Origin: Xylanimonas ulmi | Lineage (GTDB): Bacteria; Actinomycetota; Actinomycetes; Actinomycetales; Cellulomonadaceae | Length of the DNA stretch: 64,000 nt | NCBI RefSeq assembly: GCF_004216535.1 | Contig: NZ_SGWX01000001.1 | Span: 744,001 to 808,000, forward strand | Direction of reading: 5' to 3' | In this document: positions 16,699 to 25,791 of the stretch, in pieces | Layout: every line of letters begins with the position of its first letter | How positions within the stretch are numbered: position 1 is the first letter of the stretch | Made by a program: the position numbers and the translations under genes | Notes under the pieces: model-generated | The model's database searches: none | Told to the model about the DNA's origin: nothing | The model's input: the letters and a program-made list of their open reading frames with translations, nothing else

Positions 16699-17673
16699 GT
16701 GACGGTCCTGACGCTGCTCGGCGGCTTGGTGTTCCTCATCGGCGGAGCCGAGTTCGTCGTGCGCTACGGCACGCGCCTGGCGCGCCGACTCGGCATCTCC
16801 CCGCTCATCATCGGCCTCACCGTCGTCTCGATCGGGACGTCGGCGCCCGAGCTCGCCGTCGGCATCGACGCGATGTCCCGTGGGCAGGGCTCGCTGGTGC
16901 TCGGCAACATCGCCGGGACCAACATGGTGAACCTGCTGCTCATCCTGGGCCTGGCGGCAGCCATCCGCCCCATCACACTGCAGCGCCAGACCTTCCGGCT
17001 CGACCTGCCGGCCATGGTCGGCTCGGCGGTCCTCCTGCTGCTGCTGTCGCTCGACGGCGCCCTGTCGACGTGGGAGGGCGTGCTCCTGCTCGCCATCGCG
17101 ATCGGCTATACGACCCTGCTCCTGGTCACCGCACGGCGTGAGGCGTCGTCGGGGGTCGCCGCCCGCGTCGAGGCGGCCCACGCCGACGAGGAGGCGCTGC
17201 CGTCCACCATGCGGTCGACGGCGGCCGACCTGGCGCTCCTGCTGGCGGGCATCGCGGTCATCGTGCTGGGGGCCGACTGGCTGGTCACGGCCGCCGTCGA
17301 GATCGCCGAGGTCTTTGGGGTCTCGGAGACGCTCATCGGGCTGACGGTCGTGGCCATCGGCACCTCGCTGCCCGAGCTCGCCACGACGATCACGGCGACG
17401 GTGCGCGGCGGCCGGTCGATCGCGGTGGGCAACCTCATCGGGTCGAGCACCTACAACCTGACGTTCATCCTCGGAGGCTCGCTGCTCTTCGGCCCCTCGG
17501 TCGTCGACGTCGACCCGCAACTGGTGAGCGTGGACCTGCCGCTCATGGCGGGCGCGGCGCTCCTGTGCGTGCCGGTCTTCCTCACGGGGCGGCGCATCTC
17601 CCGGGTTGAGGGCGTCGCGTTCGTCCTGCTCTACGGCGCCTATCTGACGTACCTGATCGCACTGCGCGGCTGA
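16699..17673 (+). CDS. Calcium/sodium antiporter, CaCA family (YrbG-like)
   Basis: A 324-residue membrane antiporter with the internal duplication of the CaCA family. Alpha-repeat 1 is IGTSAPELAVG with GNIAGTNMVN (about residues 50-85), and alpha-repeat 2 is IGTSLPELATT with GNLIGSSTYN (about 220-258). About ten membrane helices surround them. GTG 16699 follows GGAGGTGG; the open frame continues upstream but without a ribosome site. It exchanges Ca2+ (or K+) for Na+ across the cytoplasmic membrane. Probably a single-gene unit. Confidence 0.9.
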   Translation: MTVLTLLGGLVFLIGGAEFVVRYGTRLARRLGISPLIIGLTVVSIGTSAPELAVGIDAMSRGQGSLVLGNIAGTNMVNLLLILGLAAAIRPITLQRQTFRLDLPAMVGSAVLLLLLSLDGALSTWEGVLLLAIAIGYTTLLLVTARREASSGVAARVEAAHADEEALPSTMRSTAADLALLLAGIAVIVLGADWLVTAAVEIAEVFGVSETLIGLTVVAIGTSLPELATTITATVRGGRSIAVGNLIGSSTYNLTFILGGSLLFGPSVVDVDPQLVSVDLPLMAGAALLCVPVFLTGRRISRVEGVAFVLLYGAYLTYLIALRG

Positions 17674-17710
17674 GCGACCCGTACGTCGCCGCGCCCGTTC
17701 GCGCAGGGCG

Positions 17711-17795
17711 AGATGGGATGAAAACTGCGGGTCTTGCGCCAACAGGTCGCAAAGCACTGTTCCGTGATGTCCCATCTTGGGTGTACGGTCGCAAA
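17711..17795 (+). promoter_or_regulatory. Nested dyad symmetries in the leader of the STAS gene
   Basis: AGATGGGA (17711-17718) is exactly complementary to TCCCATCT (17770-17777). Between them lies a second dyad, TTGCG-N9-CGCAA (17734-17752), whose right arm belongs to the direct repeat GGTCGCAAA (17745-17753 and 17787-17795). The region is AT-richer than its surroundings and lies 70-155 bp upstream of the STAS start. It could be an operator cluster or a structured leader RNA. Confidence 0.4.
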
Positions 17796-17865
17796 CACGC
17801 GGCAAGGACGCCGCCCGCCCGCACGGTCGACAATCCGGCCGGGGCAAGGACTGGAGGGACAGGCA

Positions 17866-18204
17866 ATGACTGTCATAGGCACGCGCGTCGGAGGCATCGA
17901 CCTCGTGCGCGGCGCTGAGGCGAGCGTGGTTCAGATGTGGGGCGAGATCGACGCGGCGCTGCGCGCCGAGGCGGGCCAGGCGCTCGCCGGCGCGCTGGAG
18001 CGAGATCTTCCCGTGGTGGTCGACGCGACGCGCATCGGCTTCATCGACTCCGCCGGTGTGGCGTTCTTGGTTCAGATGTGTCGGCTCGGCCGCGACGAGG
18101 GGCTGGCTGTGACGGTGCGCAACCCGCCGGCCGCCGTGGCCGACGTGCTGCGCATGGTCGGGGTCGACGGCGTCATCCGGGAGGACCGGGCGCGCATGCG
18201 GTGA
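17866..18204 (+). CDS. STAS-domain anti-sigma factor antagonist-like protein
   Basis: A 112-residue single STAS domain. The conserved loop VDATRIGFIDSAGVAFLVQM carries the phosphorylatable serine (Ser62) of SpoIIAA/RsbV-type anti-anti-sigma factors. ATG 17866 follows GGAGGG (17853-17858); the longer frame from 17734 runs through the structured leader and is rejected. Such proteins bind and release an anti-sigma kinase when unphosphorylated. No kinase or sigma gene is adjacent, so its partner is elsewhere in the genome. Confidence 0.85.
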   Translation: MTVIGTRVGGIDLVRGAEASVVQMWGEIDAALRAEAGQALAGALERDLPVVVDATRIGFIDSAGVAFLVQMCRLGRDEGLAVTVRNPPAAVADVLRMVGVDGVIREDRARMR

Positions 18205-18226
18205 CCCTCGCCGCCCGGCGGGCGCC

Positions 18227-19009
18227 TCAGCGCTTGCGCCGCTTCTTCTTCGCCCGCTCGGCGTCCGACGCCGCCAGCGCCGCCGCCCCGACGATGCCGG
18301 CGGCGTTGCGCAGTTGCGCCGGAATGATCTCGGCGCGCAGGTTGAGCAGCGGCAGGAACTGAGCGTGCTTCTTGGAGACACCGCCGCCCACCACGATGAG
18401 GTCGGGCGACAGGAGCATCTCGACGGTCTCGAAGTACCGCTGAAGGCGCTGCGCCCACGCGGGGAAGTCGAGCCCCTCGCGCTCGCGGGCGGAGTCGGCC
18501 GCCCGCGACTCGGCGTCGAACCCGTCGATCTCCAGGTGGCCCAACTCGGTGTTGGGCACGAGCACGCCGTCGACGAGGAGCGCCGAGCCGATGCCGGTGC
18601 CGAGCGTGACGACCAGCACCGTGCCGTCCTTCCCCTTCGCGGCGCCGTACCGCTGCTCGCCGATGCCCGCGGCGTCGGCGTCGTTGACGGCGGTGACCTC
18701 GCGTCCGGTCGCCTCGTGCAACAGCGCGGGCAGGTCGACGCCCTTCCACGACTGGTCGAGGTTCGCGATGAAGCGCACCACGCCGTGGTCCATGGGTGCG
18801 GGGAACGCGACGCCCACGGCGGCCTTCTTCGGCAGGTCGAACGACCCGACCAGTTCGGCGAGCACCTCGGCGACCGCCTCGGGGGTGCTGCGCTCGGGCG
18901 TCGGGATGCGGACGCGACCAGCCGCGAACGCGCCGGTCTCCAGGTCGACCGGAGCGCCCTTGATGCCCGAGCCGCCGATGTCGATGCCGAAGGCGAGATG
19001 CTGTGCCAT
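18227..19009 (-). CDS. ppgK: Polyphosphate glucokinase
   Basis: A 260-residue ROK-type kinase, the normal size for PPGK. The N-terminal phosphate-binding motif is [20 protein letters not shown] (about residues 7-26), the second is [15 protein letters not shown], and the family signature ELGHLEIDG follows. The catalytic Asp lies in [12 protein letters not shown]. The C-terminal tail is very basic ([10 protein letters not shown]). It phosphorylates glucose with polyphosphate or ATP and is an actinobacterial hallmark. The start at 19009 is the family-consistent ATG; only 27 bp separate it from the divergent SPOR-like gene. Confidence 0.93.
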   Translation of the reverse strand: MAQHLAFGIDIGGSGIKGAPVDLETGAFAAGRVRIPTPERSTPEAVAEVLAELVGSFDLPKKAAVGVAFPAPMDHGVVRFIANLDQSWKGVDLPALLHEATGREVTAVNDADAAGIGEQRYGAAKGKDGTVLVVTLGTGIGSALLVDGVLVPNTELGHLEIDGFDAESRAADSAREREGLDFPAWAQRLQRYFETVEMLLSPDLIVVGGGVSKKHAQFLPLLNLRAEIIPAQLRNAAGIVGAAALAASDAERAKKKRRKR

Positions 19010-19036
19010 GGGCACATAGTGGTGCAGGATCGAGAC

Positions 19037-19264
19037 ATGAGCGAGGAGAGCGATCCGGTGATGTCGCCGGAGTACTGGTTCAACACGCGCACCGGCGAGG
19101 TCGAGCAGGGGCGGCAGTCGTCGTGGAGCCACCTCATGGGCCCCTACCCGACGCGTGAGGAGGCCGCGCGCGCCCTGGACAGCGCGCGCCGCCGCAGCGA
19201 CGCGTGGGACCAGGAGGACGCCGACTGGGCCGACGGCGGCGACGACGCAGGCCGGCGCGCATGA
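19037..19264 (+). CDS. Small SPOR-like protein upstream of glnA2
   Basis: A 75-residue soluble protein. The core [20 protein letters not shown] followed by [19 protein letters not shown] resembles the short SPOR-like proteins found beside glnA2 in many actinobacteria. The C-terminus is acidic and low complexity. No signal peptide or membrane helix is visible, so it is unlikely to act as a classical periplasmic septal-peptidoglycan binder. It is 42 bp upstream of glnA2 on the same strand and divergent from ppgK. The function is unknown. Confidence 0.75.
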   Translation: MSEESDPVMSPEYWFNTRTGEVEQGRQSSWSHLMGPYPTREEAARALDSARRRSDAWDQEDADWADGGDDAGRRA

Positions 19265-19306
19265 CCGTGTCACTCGCCCGCAACAGTTGTCGGGCAGGAT
19301 AGGCGC

Positions 19307-20644
19307 ATGGACAGGCAGCAGGAGTTCGTGCTCCGCACGGTCGAGGAGCGCGACATCCGCTTCATCCGGCTCTGGTTCACCGACGTCCTCGGGGTGCTCA
19401 AGTCGGTCGCGGTGGCGCCGGCGGAGCTCGAGCAGGCGTTCGGTGAGGGCATCGGGTTCGACGGGTCGGCCATCGAGGGCCTGACCCGCGTGTACGAGGC
19501 GGACATGATCGCCAAGCCCGACCCGACGACGTTCCAGGTGCTTCCGTGGCGCGGCGACCGGCACGGCACGGCCCGCATGTTCTGCGACATCCTCACGCCC
19601 GACGGCGAGCCGTCGCTCGCGGACCCGCGCAACGTGCTCAAGCGCGCGCTGGCCCGCGCGAGCGACAAGGGGTTCACCTTCTACACCCACCCCGAGGTCG
19701 AGTTCTACCTCTTCGAGCAGATGTCGGGCCCCGACGCCCCGCTCGTGCCCGTCGACAACGGCGGATACTTCGACCACCTGGCCCGGGGGTCAACGCACGA
19801 CTTCCGCCGCGCGGCGATCTCGATGCTGGAGTCGATGGGCATCTCGGTGGAGTACTCCCACCACGAGGCCGGCCCCGGCCAGAACGAGATCGACCTGCGC
19901 TACGCCGACGCGCTGACCACGGCCGACAACCTCATGACCTTCCGCACCGTGGTCAAGGAGGTCGCGCTCGAACAGGGCGTCTTCGCGACGTTCATGCCCA
20001 AACCGCTGGCGGCGCACCCCGGCTCGGGCATGCACACGCACGTCTCGTTGTTCGAGGGGGACCGCAACGCGTTCCACGAGCCCGGCGCGCAGTTCGAGCT
20101 GTCCAAGACGGGCCGCCAGTTCATCGCGGGCCTGCTCGTCCACGCGGCCGAGGTGACCGCCGTGACCAACCAGTACGTCAACTCCTACAAGCGGCTGTGG
20201 GGCGGCGCCGAGGCGCCGAGCTATGTGTGCTGGGGGCACAACAACCGCTCGGCCCTGGTGCGCGTGCCCATGTACAAGCCGGGCAAGGGCAACTCCTCGC
20301 GGATCGAGTACCGCGGCATCGACTCGGCGGCCAACCCCTACCTGGCCTTCGCGGTCATGCTCGCGGCCGGGCTCAAGGGCGTCGAGGAGGGCTACGAGCT
20401 GCCCGACGCGACCGAGGACGACGTCTGGGAGCTGACCGACGCCGAGCGGCGCGCGCTCGGCATCACGCCGCTGCCGCAGAACCTCGACGCGGCCATCGCG
20501 GTCATGGAGCGCTCCGAGCTCGTGGCCGAGACCCTGGGCGAGCACGTGTTCCGGTACGTGCTGGCGAACAAGCGGGCCGAGTGGGACGCGTACCGCGCGC
20601 AGGTCACGCCCTACGAGCTGCACCGCTTCCTGCAGTTCCTGTGA
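19307..20644 (+). CDS. glnA2: Glutamine synthetase, GlnA2 type (not adenylylated form)
   Basis: A 445-residue type I glutamine synthetase without the beta-type insert. Visible are the start of the beta-grasp domain ([16 protein letters not shown]), [10 protein letters not shown], the metal-binding EVEFYLFEQ, the ATP-site [10 protein letters not shown] and the glutamate-binding NRSALVRVP region. At the position of the regulatory tyrosine loop the sequence is [11 protein letters not shown], with Trp instead of Tyr, so GlnE control of this enzyme is not expected. The gene overlaps glnE by 4 bp (GTGA). Actinobacterial GlnA2 enzymes are accessory glutamine synthetases. Confidence 0.92.
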   Translation: MDRQQEFVLRTVEERDIRFIRLWFTDVLGVLKSVAVAPAELEQAFGEGIGFDGSAIEGLTRVYEADMIAKPDPTTFQVLPWRGDRHGTARMFCDILTPDGEPSLADPRNVLKRALARASDKGFTFYTHPEVEFYLFEQMSGPDAPLVPVDNGGYFDHLARGSTHDFRRAAISMLESMGISVEYSHHEAGPGQNEIDLRYADALTTADNLMTFRTVVKEVALEQGVFATFMPKPLAAHPGSGMHTHVSLFEGDRNAFHEPGAQFELSKTGRQFIAGLLVHAAEVTAVTNQYVNSYKRLWGGAEAPSYVCWGHNNRSALVRVPMYKPGKGNSSRIEYRGIDSAANPYLAFAVMLAAGLKGVEEGYELPDATEDDVWELTDAERRALGITPLPQNLDAAIAVMERSELVAETLGEHVFRYVLANKRAEWDAYRAQVTPYELHRFLQFL

Positions 20645-23600
20645 CGCGCGCCGGTCGCCGCGAGAGCCCCACGCGCCGTCTGCTGCGGGCGGGGTTCGCG
20701 GACCTGAGCAGGTCGGCCGGGCTATGGGACGACGCCGCGCTGGTCGCCGTCCTGCCGGACGACGCCGACGGGGTGCTCGACGCGATCGGCGCGAGCGCCG
20801 ACCCGGACCTCGCGCTGCTCCAGCTCGTGCGCCTCGCGGCGACGCCGGGCGCGCCCGAGCTCGCCCGGGTGCTCGCGGACGCCGGGGAGCGCCGACGCCG
20901 GCTGCTCGCCGTCCTGGGCGCCTCCGCCGCGCTGGGCGACGAGCTCATCCGCCGGCCTGAGCTGCTGGCGCACATCGGCGAGCCCGGCGTCGGCGCGGAC
21001 CCCGTCGCCGTGCGCGCCGAGCTGCTGACCGCCGTCGGCGCCGACGCCCACGCCGCGGCGCCGGTGGCCGGCGCCGCGCCGGGACAGTGGCCCGACGACG
21101 GCGCCCGCACCGCGACCGACGCCCTGCGGCGCGCCTACCGCGCGCGCCTGCTGGACCTCGCGGCCGACGACCTGACGGCCACCGAGCCGCTGTCGCTGCT
21201 GCCGTCGGTCGCCGCCTCTCTCGCCGACCTCGCCGCGGCCGCGCTCGAGGCCGCGCTCGCGATCGCCCGCGCGCAGCACCCCGACCACGCTGCCGCTCGC
21301 CTGGCCGTCATCGGCATGGGCAAGACGGGCGGGCGCGAGCTCAACTACGTCTCGGACGTCGACGTCATCTACGTCGTCGAGCCGGGCGTCGGCCCCGACG
21401 GCGCCGCGGCGCCGGAGGAGCAGGCCCTCGCCGTGGGCGCCCGACTGGCCGCCACGCTGCAGAAGGTGTGCGGCGGCCCCTCGGCCGAGCCGGCGCTGTG
21501 GCAGGTCGACGCGGCGCTGCGACCCGAGGGCAAGGCCGGGCCACTGGTGCGCACGCTGTCGAGCCACCTCGCCTACTACGACCGCTGGGCCGCGACCTGG
21601 GAGTTCCAGGCGTTGCTCAAGGCGCGGCCCGTGGCGGGCGACGTCGAGCTGGGGCGCGCCTACCGCGCCGCCGTCGACCCGCTGGTCTGGCGGGCGGTCG
21701 CGCGCGAGCACTTCGTCGAGGACTCGCAGGCCATGCGCCGACGTGTCGAGCAGCACGTGCCCGCGGCCGAGGCGGACCGGCAGATCAAACTGGGTCGCGG
21801 CGGCCTGCGCGACGTCGAGTTCACGGTGCAACTGCTCCAACTGGTGCACGGGCGCTCGGATGAGGCGATCCACTCGCCCAACACCATCGCCGCGCTGTCC
21901 GCGCTCGCCGCGGCGGGGTTCGTGGGCCGTGACCACGCCGCACGCCTGGCGGTCTGCTACCGGTTCCTGCGCGCGCTCGAACACCGCGTGCAGCTGTTCC
22001 GACTGCGCCGCACCCACCTGCTGCCCACGTCCGAGGAGGACCTGCGCCGCCTCGCCCGCGCGCTCGGCCTGCGCGCCGACGGCGCACAGGGGCTGATCGA
22101 GCGCTGGCGCTCCACCCGCCGCGAGGTCCGCTCGCTGCACGAGGCGGTCTTCTACCGCCCGCTGCTTCCGGCCTACGCGCACCTGTCCGACGACGAGGTG
22201 TCGCTCGCCCCCGAGGCCGCACGACAGCGCTTCGCCGCCATCGGCTACCGCGACCCGGACGGAGCCACACGGCACGTCGTCGCGCTGACCGAGGGGACCT
22301 CGCGCCGGGCCGCGCTGCAACGCCAGCTCCTGCCGGTGCTGCTGGGATGGTTCGCCGAGGGCGCGGACCCGGACGCCGGACTGCTCGCGTTCCGCAGACT
22401 GTCCGACGAGCTCGGCTCGACCCACTGGTACCTCAAGCTGCTGCGCGACTCCGGCTCGGCCGCACAGTCGCTCGCGCACGTGCTGGCCTCCTCGCGCTAC
22501 CTGGCGGACGCCATCGGACGCTCACCCGAGTCGGTGCAGTGGTTCGACGACCCGTCGGGGCTCGAACCGCGTGGGCCTGAGCGGCTGGCCGCGGAGGCCG
22601 ACGCCATCCTGCGGCGCGCGCAGGAGCCCAAACAGGCCGCGACCAGCCTGCGCGCGGTGCGCCGCCGCGAGCTGGCCCGCACCGGGGCGGCCGAGCTGCT
22701 CGGCTTGCTCGATCCGGTCGGCGCCGCCGCCGCGATCTCCGACGCCGCCGACCTCGCGCTGCGCGGCGCGCTGCGGGTCGCCGAGCACGTCGCCCGCGAC
22801 GAGCTCGGGATGGAGCAGGACCCGGCGGCGAACCCGACGCACATGCTCGTGGTGGCTATGGGACGCCTGGGCGGGCGCGAGATGGGCTACGGCTCGGACG
22901 CGGACGTCATGTTCGTGCACGACCCCGTGCCCGGCGCCGACCCGCAGGTCGCGGGACGGTTCGCCCTGACGACGGCGACCCGGGTGCGCGAGCTGCTCGG
23001 CGCCGTCGGGCCCGAGCCCACGCTGCCCGTGGACGCCGACCTGCGGCCCGAGGGTCGCCAAGGTCCGCTGGTGCGGACGTTCGCCTCCTACGCCGAGTAC
23101 TACGAGCGTTGGTCCTCGGTGTGGGAGGCGCAGGCCCTCCTGCGCGCGCGGCCCGTCGCGGGGGCCGCGGTGGGGGGCCCCGCGAGCGAGCTCGCCGAGC
23201 GGTTCGTGGAGCTGGTCGACCCGGTGCGCTATCCGCAGGGCGGGTTGCCGCTCGCCCAGGTGCGCGAGGTGCGGCGCATCAAGGCGCGTGTCGAGGCCGA
23301 GCGCCTGCCCCGCGGCGTGGAGCCCGAGCGGCACCTCAAGCTGGGGCGGGGCGGGGTCTCCGACGTCGAGTGGACCGCTCAGCTCCTGCAGTTGCAGCAC
23401 GCGCACGAGACGCCGTCGCTGCGCACGACCGGAACCGTCGCCGCGCTCGACGCCGCCGAGGCGGCCGGGCTGCTCACCGCCGACGACGCGCGGGCGCTGC
23501 GCGACGCGTGGGCGCTGGCCTCGCGGCTGCGCTCCGCCGTCGTGCTGTGGTCGGGCCGGGTCACCGGGGTGGCGACCGACGTGCTGCCGCACGACCGGCG

Positions 23601-23727
23601 CGATCTGACGGGCGTCGCGCGCGTGCTGGGCGACGTGGACAACGGCGCCGAGCTTGAGGAGCTGTACCTGCGCACGGCACGCCGGGCGCGCGCCGTCGTC
23701 GAGCGCGTCTTCTACGGCCAGGAGTAG
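20641..23727 (+). CDS. glnE: Bifunctional glutamine-synthetase adenylyltransferase/deadenylyltransferase
   Basis: A 1028-residue protein with two nucleotidyltransferase domains. The N-terminal (deadenylylase) domain has GMGKTGGRELNYVSDVDVIY at about residues 225-245; the C-terminal (adenylylase) domain has GRLGGREMGYGSDADVMF at about 741-758. Each is followed by the DxxLRPEGxxGPLV block and a GlnE helical domain (KLGRGGLRDVEF and KLGRGGVSDVEW). GTG 20641 overlaps the glnA2 stop. It adds or removes AMP on the regulatory tyrosine of GlnA1, encoded at 53703-55127, in response to nitrogen status. Confidence 0.96.
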   Translation: MTRAGRRESPTRRLLRAGFADLSRSAGLWDDAALVAVLPDDADGVLDAIGASADPDLALLQLVRLAATPGAPELARVLADAGERRRRLLAVLGASAALGDELIRRPELLAHIGEPGVGADPVAVRAELLTAVGADAHAAAPVAGAAPGQWPDDGARTATDALRRAYRARLLDLAADDLTATEPLSLLPSVAASLADLAAAALEAALAIARAQHPDHAAARLAVIGMGKTGGRELNYVSDVDVIYVVEPGVGPDGAAAPEEQALAVGARLAATLQKVCGGPSAEPALWQVDAALRPEGKAGPLVRTLSSHLAYYDRWAATWEFQALLKARPVAGDVELGRAYRAAVDPLVWRAVAREHFVEDSQAMRRRVEQHVPAAEADRQIKLGRGGLRDVEFTVQLLQLVHGRSDEAIHSPNTIAALSALAAAGFVGRDHAARLAVCYRFLRALEHRVQLFRLRRTHLLPTSEEDLRRLARALGLRADGAQGLIERWRSTRREVRSLHEAVFYRPLLPAYAHLSDDEVSLAPEAARQRFAAIGYRDPDGATRHVVALTEGTSRRAALQRQLLPVLLGWFAEGADPDAGLLAFRRLSDELGSTHWYLKLLRDSGSAAQSLAHVLASSRYLADAIGRSPESVQWFDDPSGLEPRGPERLAAEADAILRRAQEPKQAATSLRAVRRRELARTGAAELLGLLDPVGAAAAISDAADLALRGALRVAEHVARDELGMEQDPAANPTHMLVVAMGRLGGREMGYGSDADVMFVHDPVPGADPQVAGRFALTTATRVRELLGAVGPEPTLPVDADLRPEGRQGPLVRTFASYAEYYERWSSVWEAQALLRARPVAGAAVGGPASELAERFVELVDPVRYPQGGLPLAQVREVRRIKARVEAERLPRGVEPERHLKLGRGGVSDVEWTAQLLQLQHAHETPSLRTTGTVAALDAAEAAGLLTADDARALRDAWALASRLRSAVVLWSGRVTGVATDVLPHDRRDLTGVARVLGDVDNGAELEELYLRTARRARAVVERVFYGQE

Positions 23728-23737
23728 CCGTCGCGCG

Positions 23738-24376
23738 CTACGCCTCGGCGGTGACCGGGTGGATCCAGCCGCCGTCCGCGGGGACGAAGCCGACGCGGGT
23801 CAGGTAGCGCTCGTCGGCGCGCGCCGTGGGTGGGACCAGGAGCCGGGTGAACCCCTGCGCCGCGAACACGCCCGAGCGGCGGTAGACGAACTCCCCGGGA
23901 GTGAAGTCGCGGAAGCGCCGTGACACCCAGTCCAGCAGGACGACGCCCGTGCCGTTCCCGGCGTCGCCCACCTCGACCACGCCCACGGTCTCGTCGCCGC
24001 GCTGGACCAGGAACGCCGAGCGCCGTTCGCCGTCGCCGGGCACGGCCGCGAACGCGGGGGCGAAATGCGCGATGTCCTCGGCGTGTGTGCGCAGCACGTG
24101 CAGCAGATAGGCGTCGTCGGGCGCGACCTCGACCACCTCGTACGTCGCAGCGTCGTGGCGGGTGCGGTGCAGCCGCCACAGCCAGTACACGTTGATGAGC
24201 GCGATCGCCGCGTTCATCGCGACGAACGGCCAGATGCCGACGACGGCGTTGTACACCGTCGCGATGACCGAGCCGGTGAGGTTGAGCCATCGAAAGCGCA
24301 GCACGCGCGCCTGCGTGAGGGACAGCACGACGAGGATGGAGCCGAGCCAGCCGATCGCCTCAAGCCAGGGGTTCAT
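23738..24376 (-). CDS. YgjV-like membrane protein with C-terminal GNAT-like domain
   Basis: A 212-residue protein. Residues 1-70 form two to three hydrophobic helices (WLGSILVVLSLTQARVLRFR, then VYNAVVGIWPFVAMNAAIAL) like the YgjV family of small inner-membrane proteins. From about residue 80 a soluble domain follows (LVQRGDETVGVVEVGD, VSRRFRDFTPGEFVYRRSG, YLTRVGFVP) that looks like a compact GNAT acetyltransferase fold with a C-terminal RVGF motif. It converges with glnE 10 bp away. The combination is recognisable but no substrate can be assigned. Confidence 0.65.
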   Translation of the reverse strand: MNPWLEAIGWLGSILVVLSLTQARVLRFRWLNLTGSVIATVYNAVVGIWPFVAMNAAIALINVYWLWRLHRTRHDAATYEVVEVAPDDAYLLHVLRTHAEDIAHFAPAFAAVPGDGERRSAFLVQRGDETVGVVEVGDAGNGTGVVLLDWVSRRFRDFTPGEFVYRRSGVFAAQGFTRLLVPPTARADERYLTRVGFVPADGGWIHPVTAEA

Positions 24377-24445
24377 GGACGGACCCTACGAGGCGGGGTG
24401 GGCGACGACCATCCGGCGCGGCGTGTCGCCTCGGGCCCGGCCCGG

Positions 24446-25360
24446 TCAGTGCGAGCCTGTCGCCGCTGTGGCGCTTCGCTGGCGTACGGCCGTGGGGCTC
24501 AGACCCGTGGCTGTGCGCACCACCCGCCGCATCCGCGCGACCGAGCCGAACCCCGCCCGGAGCGCGATCCTCTCGATCGGCGTCTGTCCGAGGCTCGGAT
24601 CGCTCAACAACGCGAGCGCGTGTTCGAGGCGCGCCGCCGCGATGTGCTCGGCGACGCCCTGGTCGGCGGACTCGAAGAGGCGGTGGAGCGAGCGCATCGA
24701 GATGCCCAGGTCGCGCGCGATCGTGACCGGCGAGAGATCGGGGTCGGTGTGCCGCGCGGCGATGTGCTCCAGCACGCGGGTCCGGTTGCGCTCGCGCGCC
24801 GGGGTGGGCGCGCCGCCGGGCGGCGACGCCAGCACGGCGAGCAGCACCGACTGCGCCAGGCGCCCCATCGAGCCGCGGGTCGCCGAGCTGACGCCCCCCT
24901 CGTCGTGCCGGACGATCTCCGCCAGTGCGGCGCCGGCGGCGCGCAGCACGGGGCAGTCCCCGGCCCACACGAGGGCGGGCACGTTCCGCAGCGCGTCCGC
25001 GAACGGCGGCCCCTCGACGTCGGCGTCGAGATGGACACGGGAGACGTCGCCCGCGCTCTCGTACACGTACTCGTCCCACCCGTGCAGGAGGGCGCCTCCG
25101 CCGGGGCCGACGCGGACCGAGCCCCCCGCCACGCTCAGGCGGACCTCTCCCTCGAGCATGATGAGCAGGCGCACGGCGCGCCCCGGGCGGCCGAAGTTGT
25201 CACCCTCGCGCAGCACGGCCACCGCGGTGTGTCGGGCGTGCGCCACCGTGAGCCCGCCGAACCGCGACAGGGCGAGCGTCAGGCGGAACCGCTCACGGTC
25301 GGCTCGTGTGCGCGCCGTGCCGCCGAAGGCGACCAGACCTGGCGTGCCGACCAAGCGCAT
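24446..25360 (-). CDS. AraC family transcriptional regulator
   Basis: About 304 residues from ATG 25360 (MRLVGTPGLVAFGG). An N-terminal cupin-like sensing domain (residues 15-170, with RAVRLLIMLEGEVRLSVAGG and VGPGGGALLHGWDEYVYE) is followed by a double HTH domain (VTIARDLGISMRSLHRLF and PIERIALRAGFGSVARMRRV). The start is uncertain: the frame is open to 25621 and the extra N-terminus is Pro/Thr-rich; no start has a clear ribosome site. It is divergent from the pilus operon, 431 bp away, and is the obvious candidate to control it. Confidence 0.82.
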   Translation of the reverse strand: MRLVGTPGLVAFGGTARTRADRERFRLTLALSRFGGLTVAHARHTAVAVLREGDNFGRPGRAVRLLIMLEGEVRLSVAGGSVRVGPGGGALLHGWDEYVYESAGDVSRVHLDADVEGPPFADALRNVPALVWAGDCPVLRAAGAALAEIVRHDEGGVSSATRGSMGRLAQSVLLAVLASPPGGAPTPARERNRTRVLEHIAARHTDPDLSPVTIARDLGISMRSLHRLFESADQGVAEHIAAARLEHALALLSDPSLGQTPIERIALRAGFGSVARMRRVVRTATGLSPTAVRQRSATAATGSH

Positions 25361-25791
25361 GAGCGTCCGGGCGTCGGCCGGGGCGTCGGTGGTCGTCGCA
25401 GGCGGGTGCGGGGATGGGCGCAGACCGACCTCCTCCTCGCTCCCGAACTGATGGTCGGTGGGCGGACGGTGGGTGGGGCCGGCGTCGGGCACGCTCGGAG
25501 GCTGGCACAGATGGCGTGATATCGCTCTCGACCGGCAGAAAATGGACGTGCGGTGACGCGCGGTGGCCAAGGCGCCGACGCCAAACGTTCGCATCCGGCG
25601 CCCCGCCACGAGAGTCGCCACGACACCGAGTGGTCCGTGACCTGCGAAGTCATCGCGGCCCCGCGCGCCCTAGCGCCCCTTGCGGCCCACCGCATGTCCA
25701 GTCGGCCGTCCGTCGGGCATGCAGCGCCAACCCACACTCAGTCGCGTCCGCACCCATCCGTGCGGATCAGGACGACGAGGGAAGGTGGCAG
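25361..25791. other. 431-bp intergenic region between the AraC and pilus genes
   Basis: No convincing gene is seen. It contains the possible N-terminal extension of the AraC gene (open to 25621 on the minus strand) and an AT-richer patch near 25516-25545 (GATATCGCTC, CAGAAAATGG) that may hold promoters. The last 20 bases carry the ribosome site GGGAAGGTGG of the first pilus gene. Regulation of the pilus operon is expected to act here. Confidence 0.5.

Noticed and set aside
16300-19137. 945-codon minus-strand open frame
   Set aside because: It runs antisense to the antiporter and STAS genes and through the ppgK region in another frame; composition (His/Arg/Asp/Gln runs) is typical of GC-rich shadow frames.
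20722-22479. 585-codon frame antisense to glnE
   Set aside because: Opposite strand of a confidently identified conserved gene; low-complexity Arg/Gly/Val/Gln composition with no motif.
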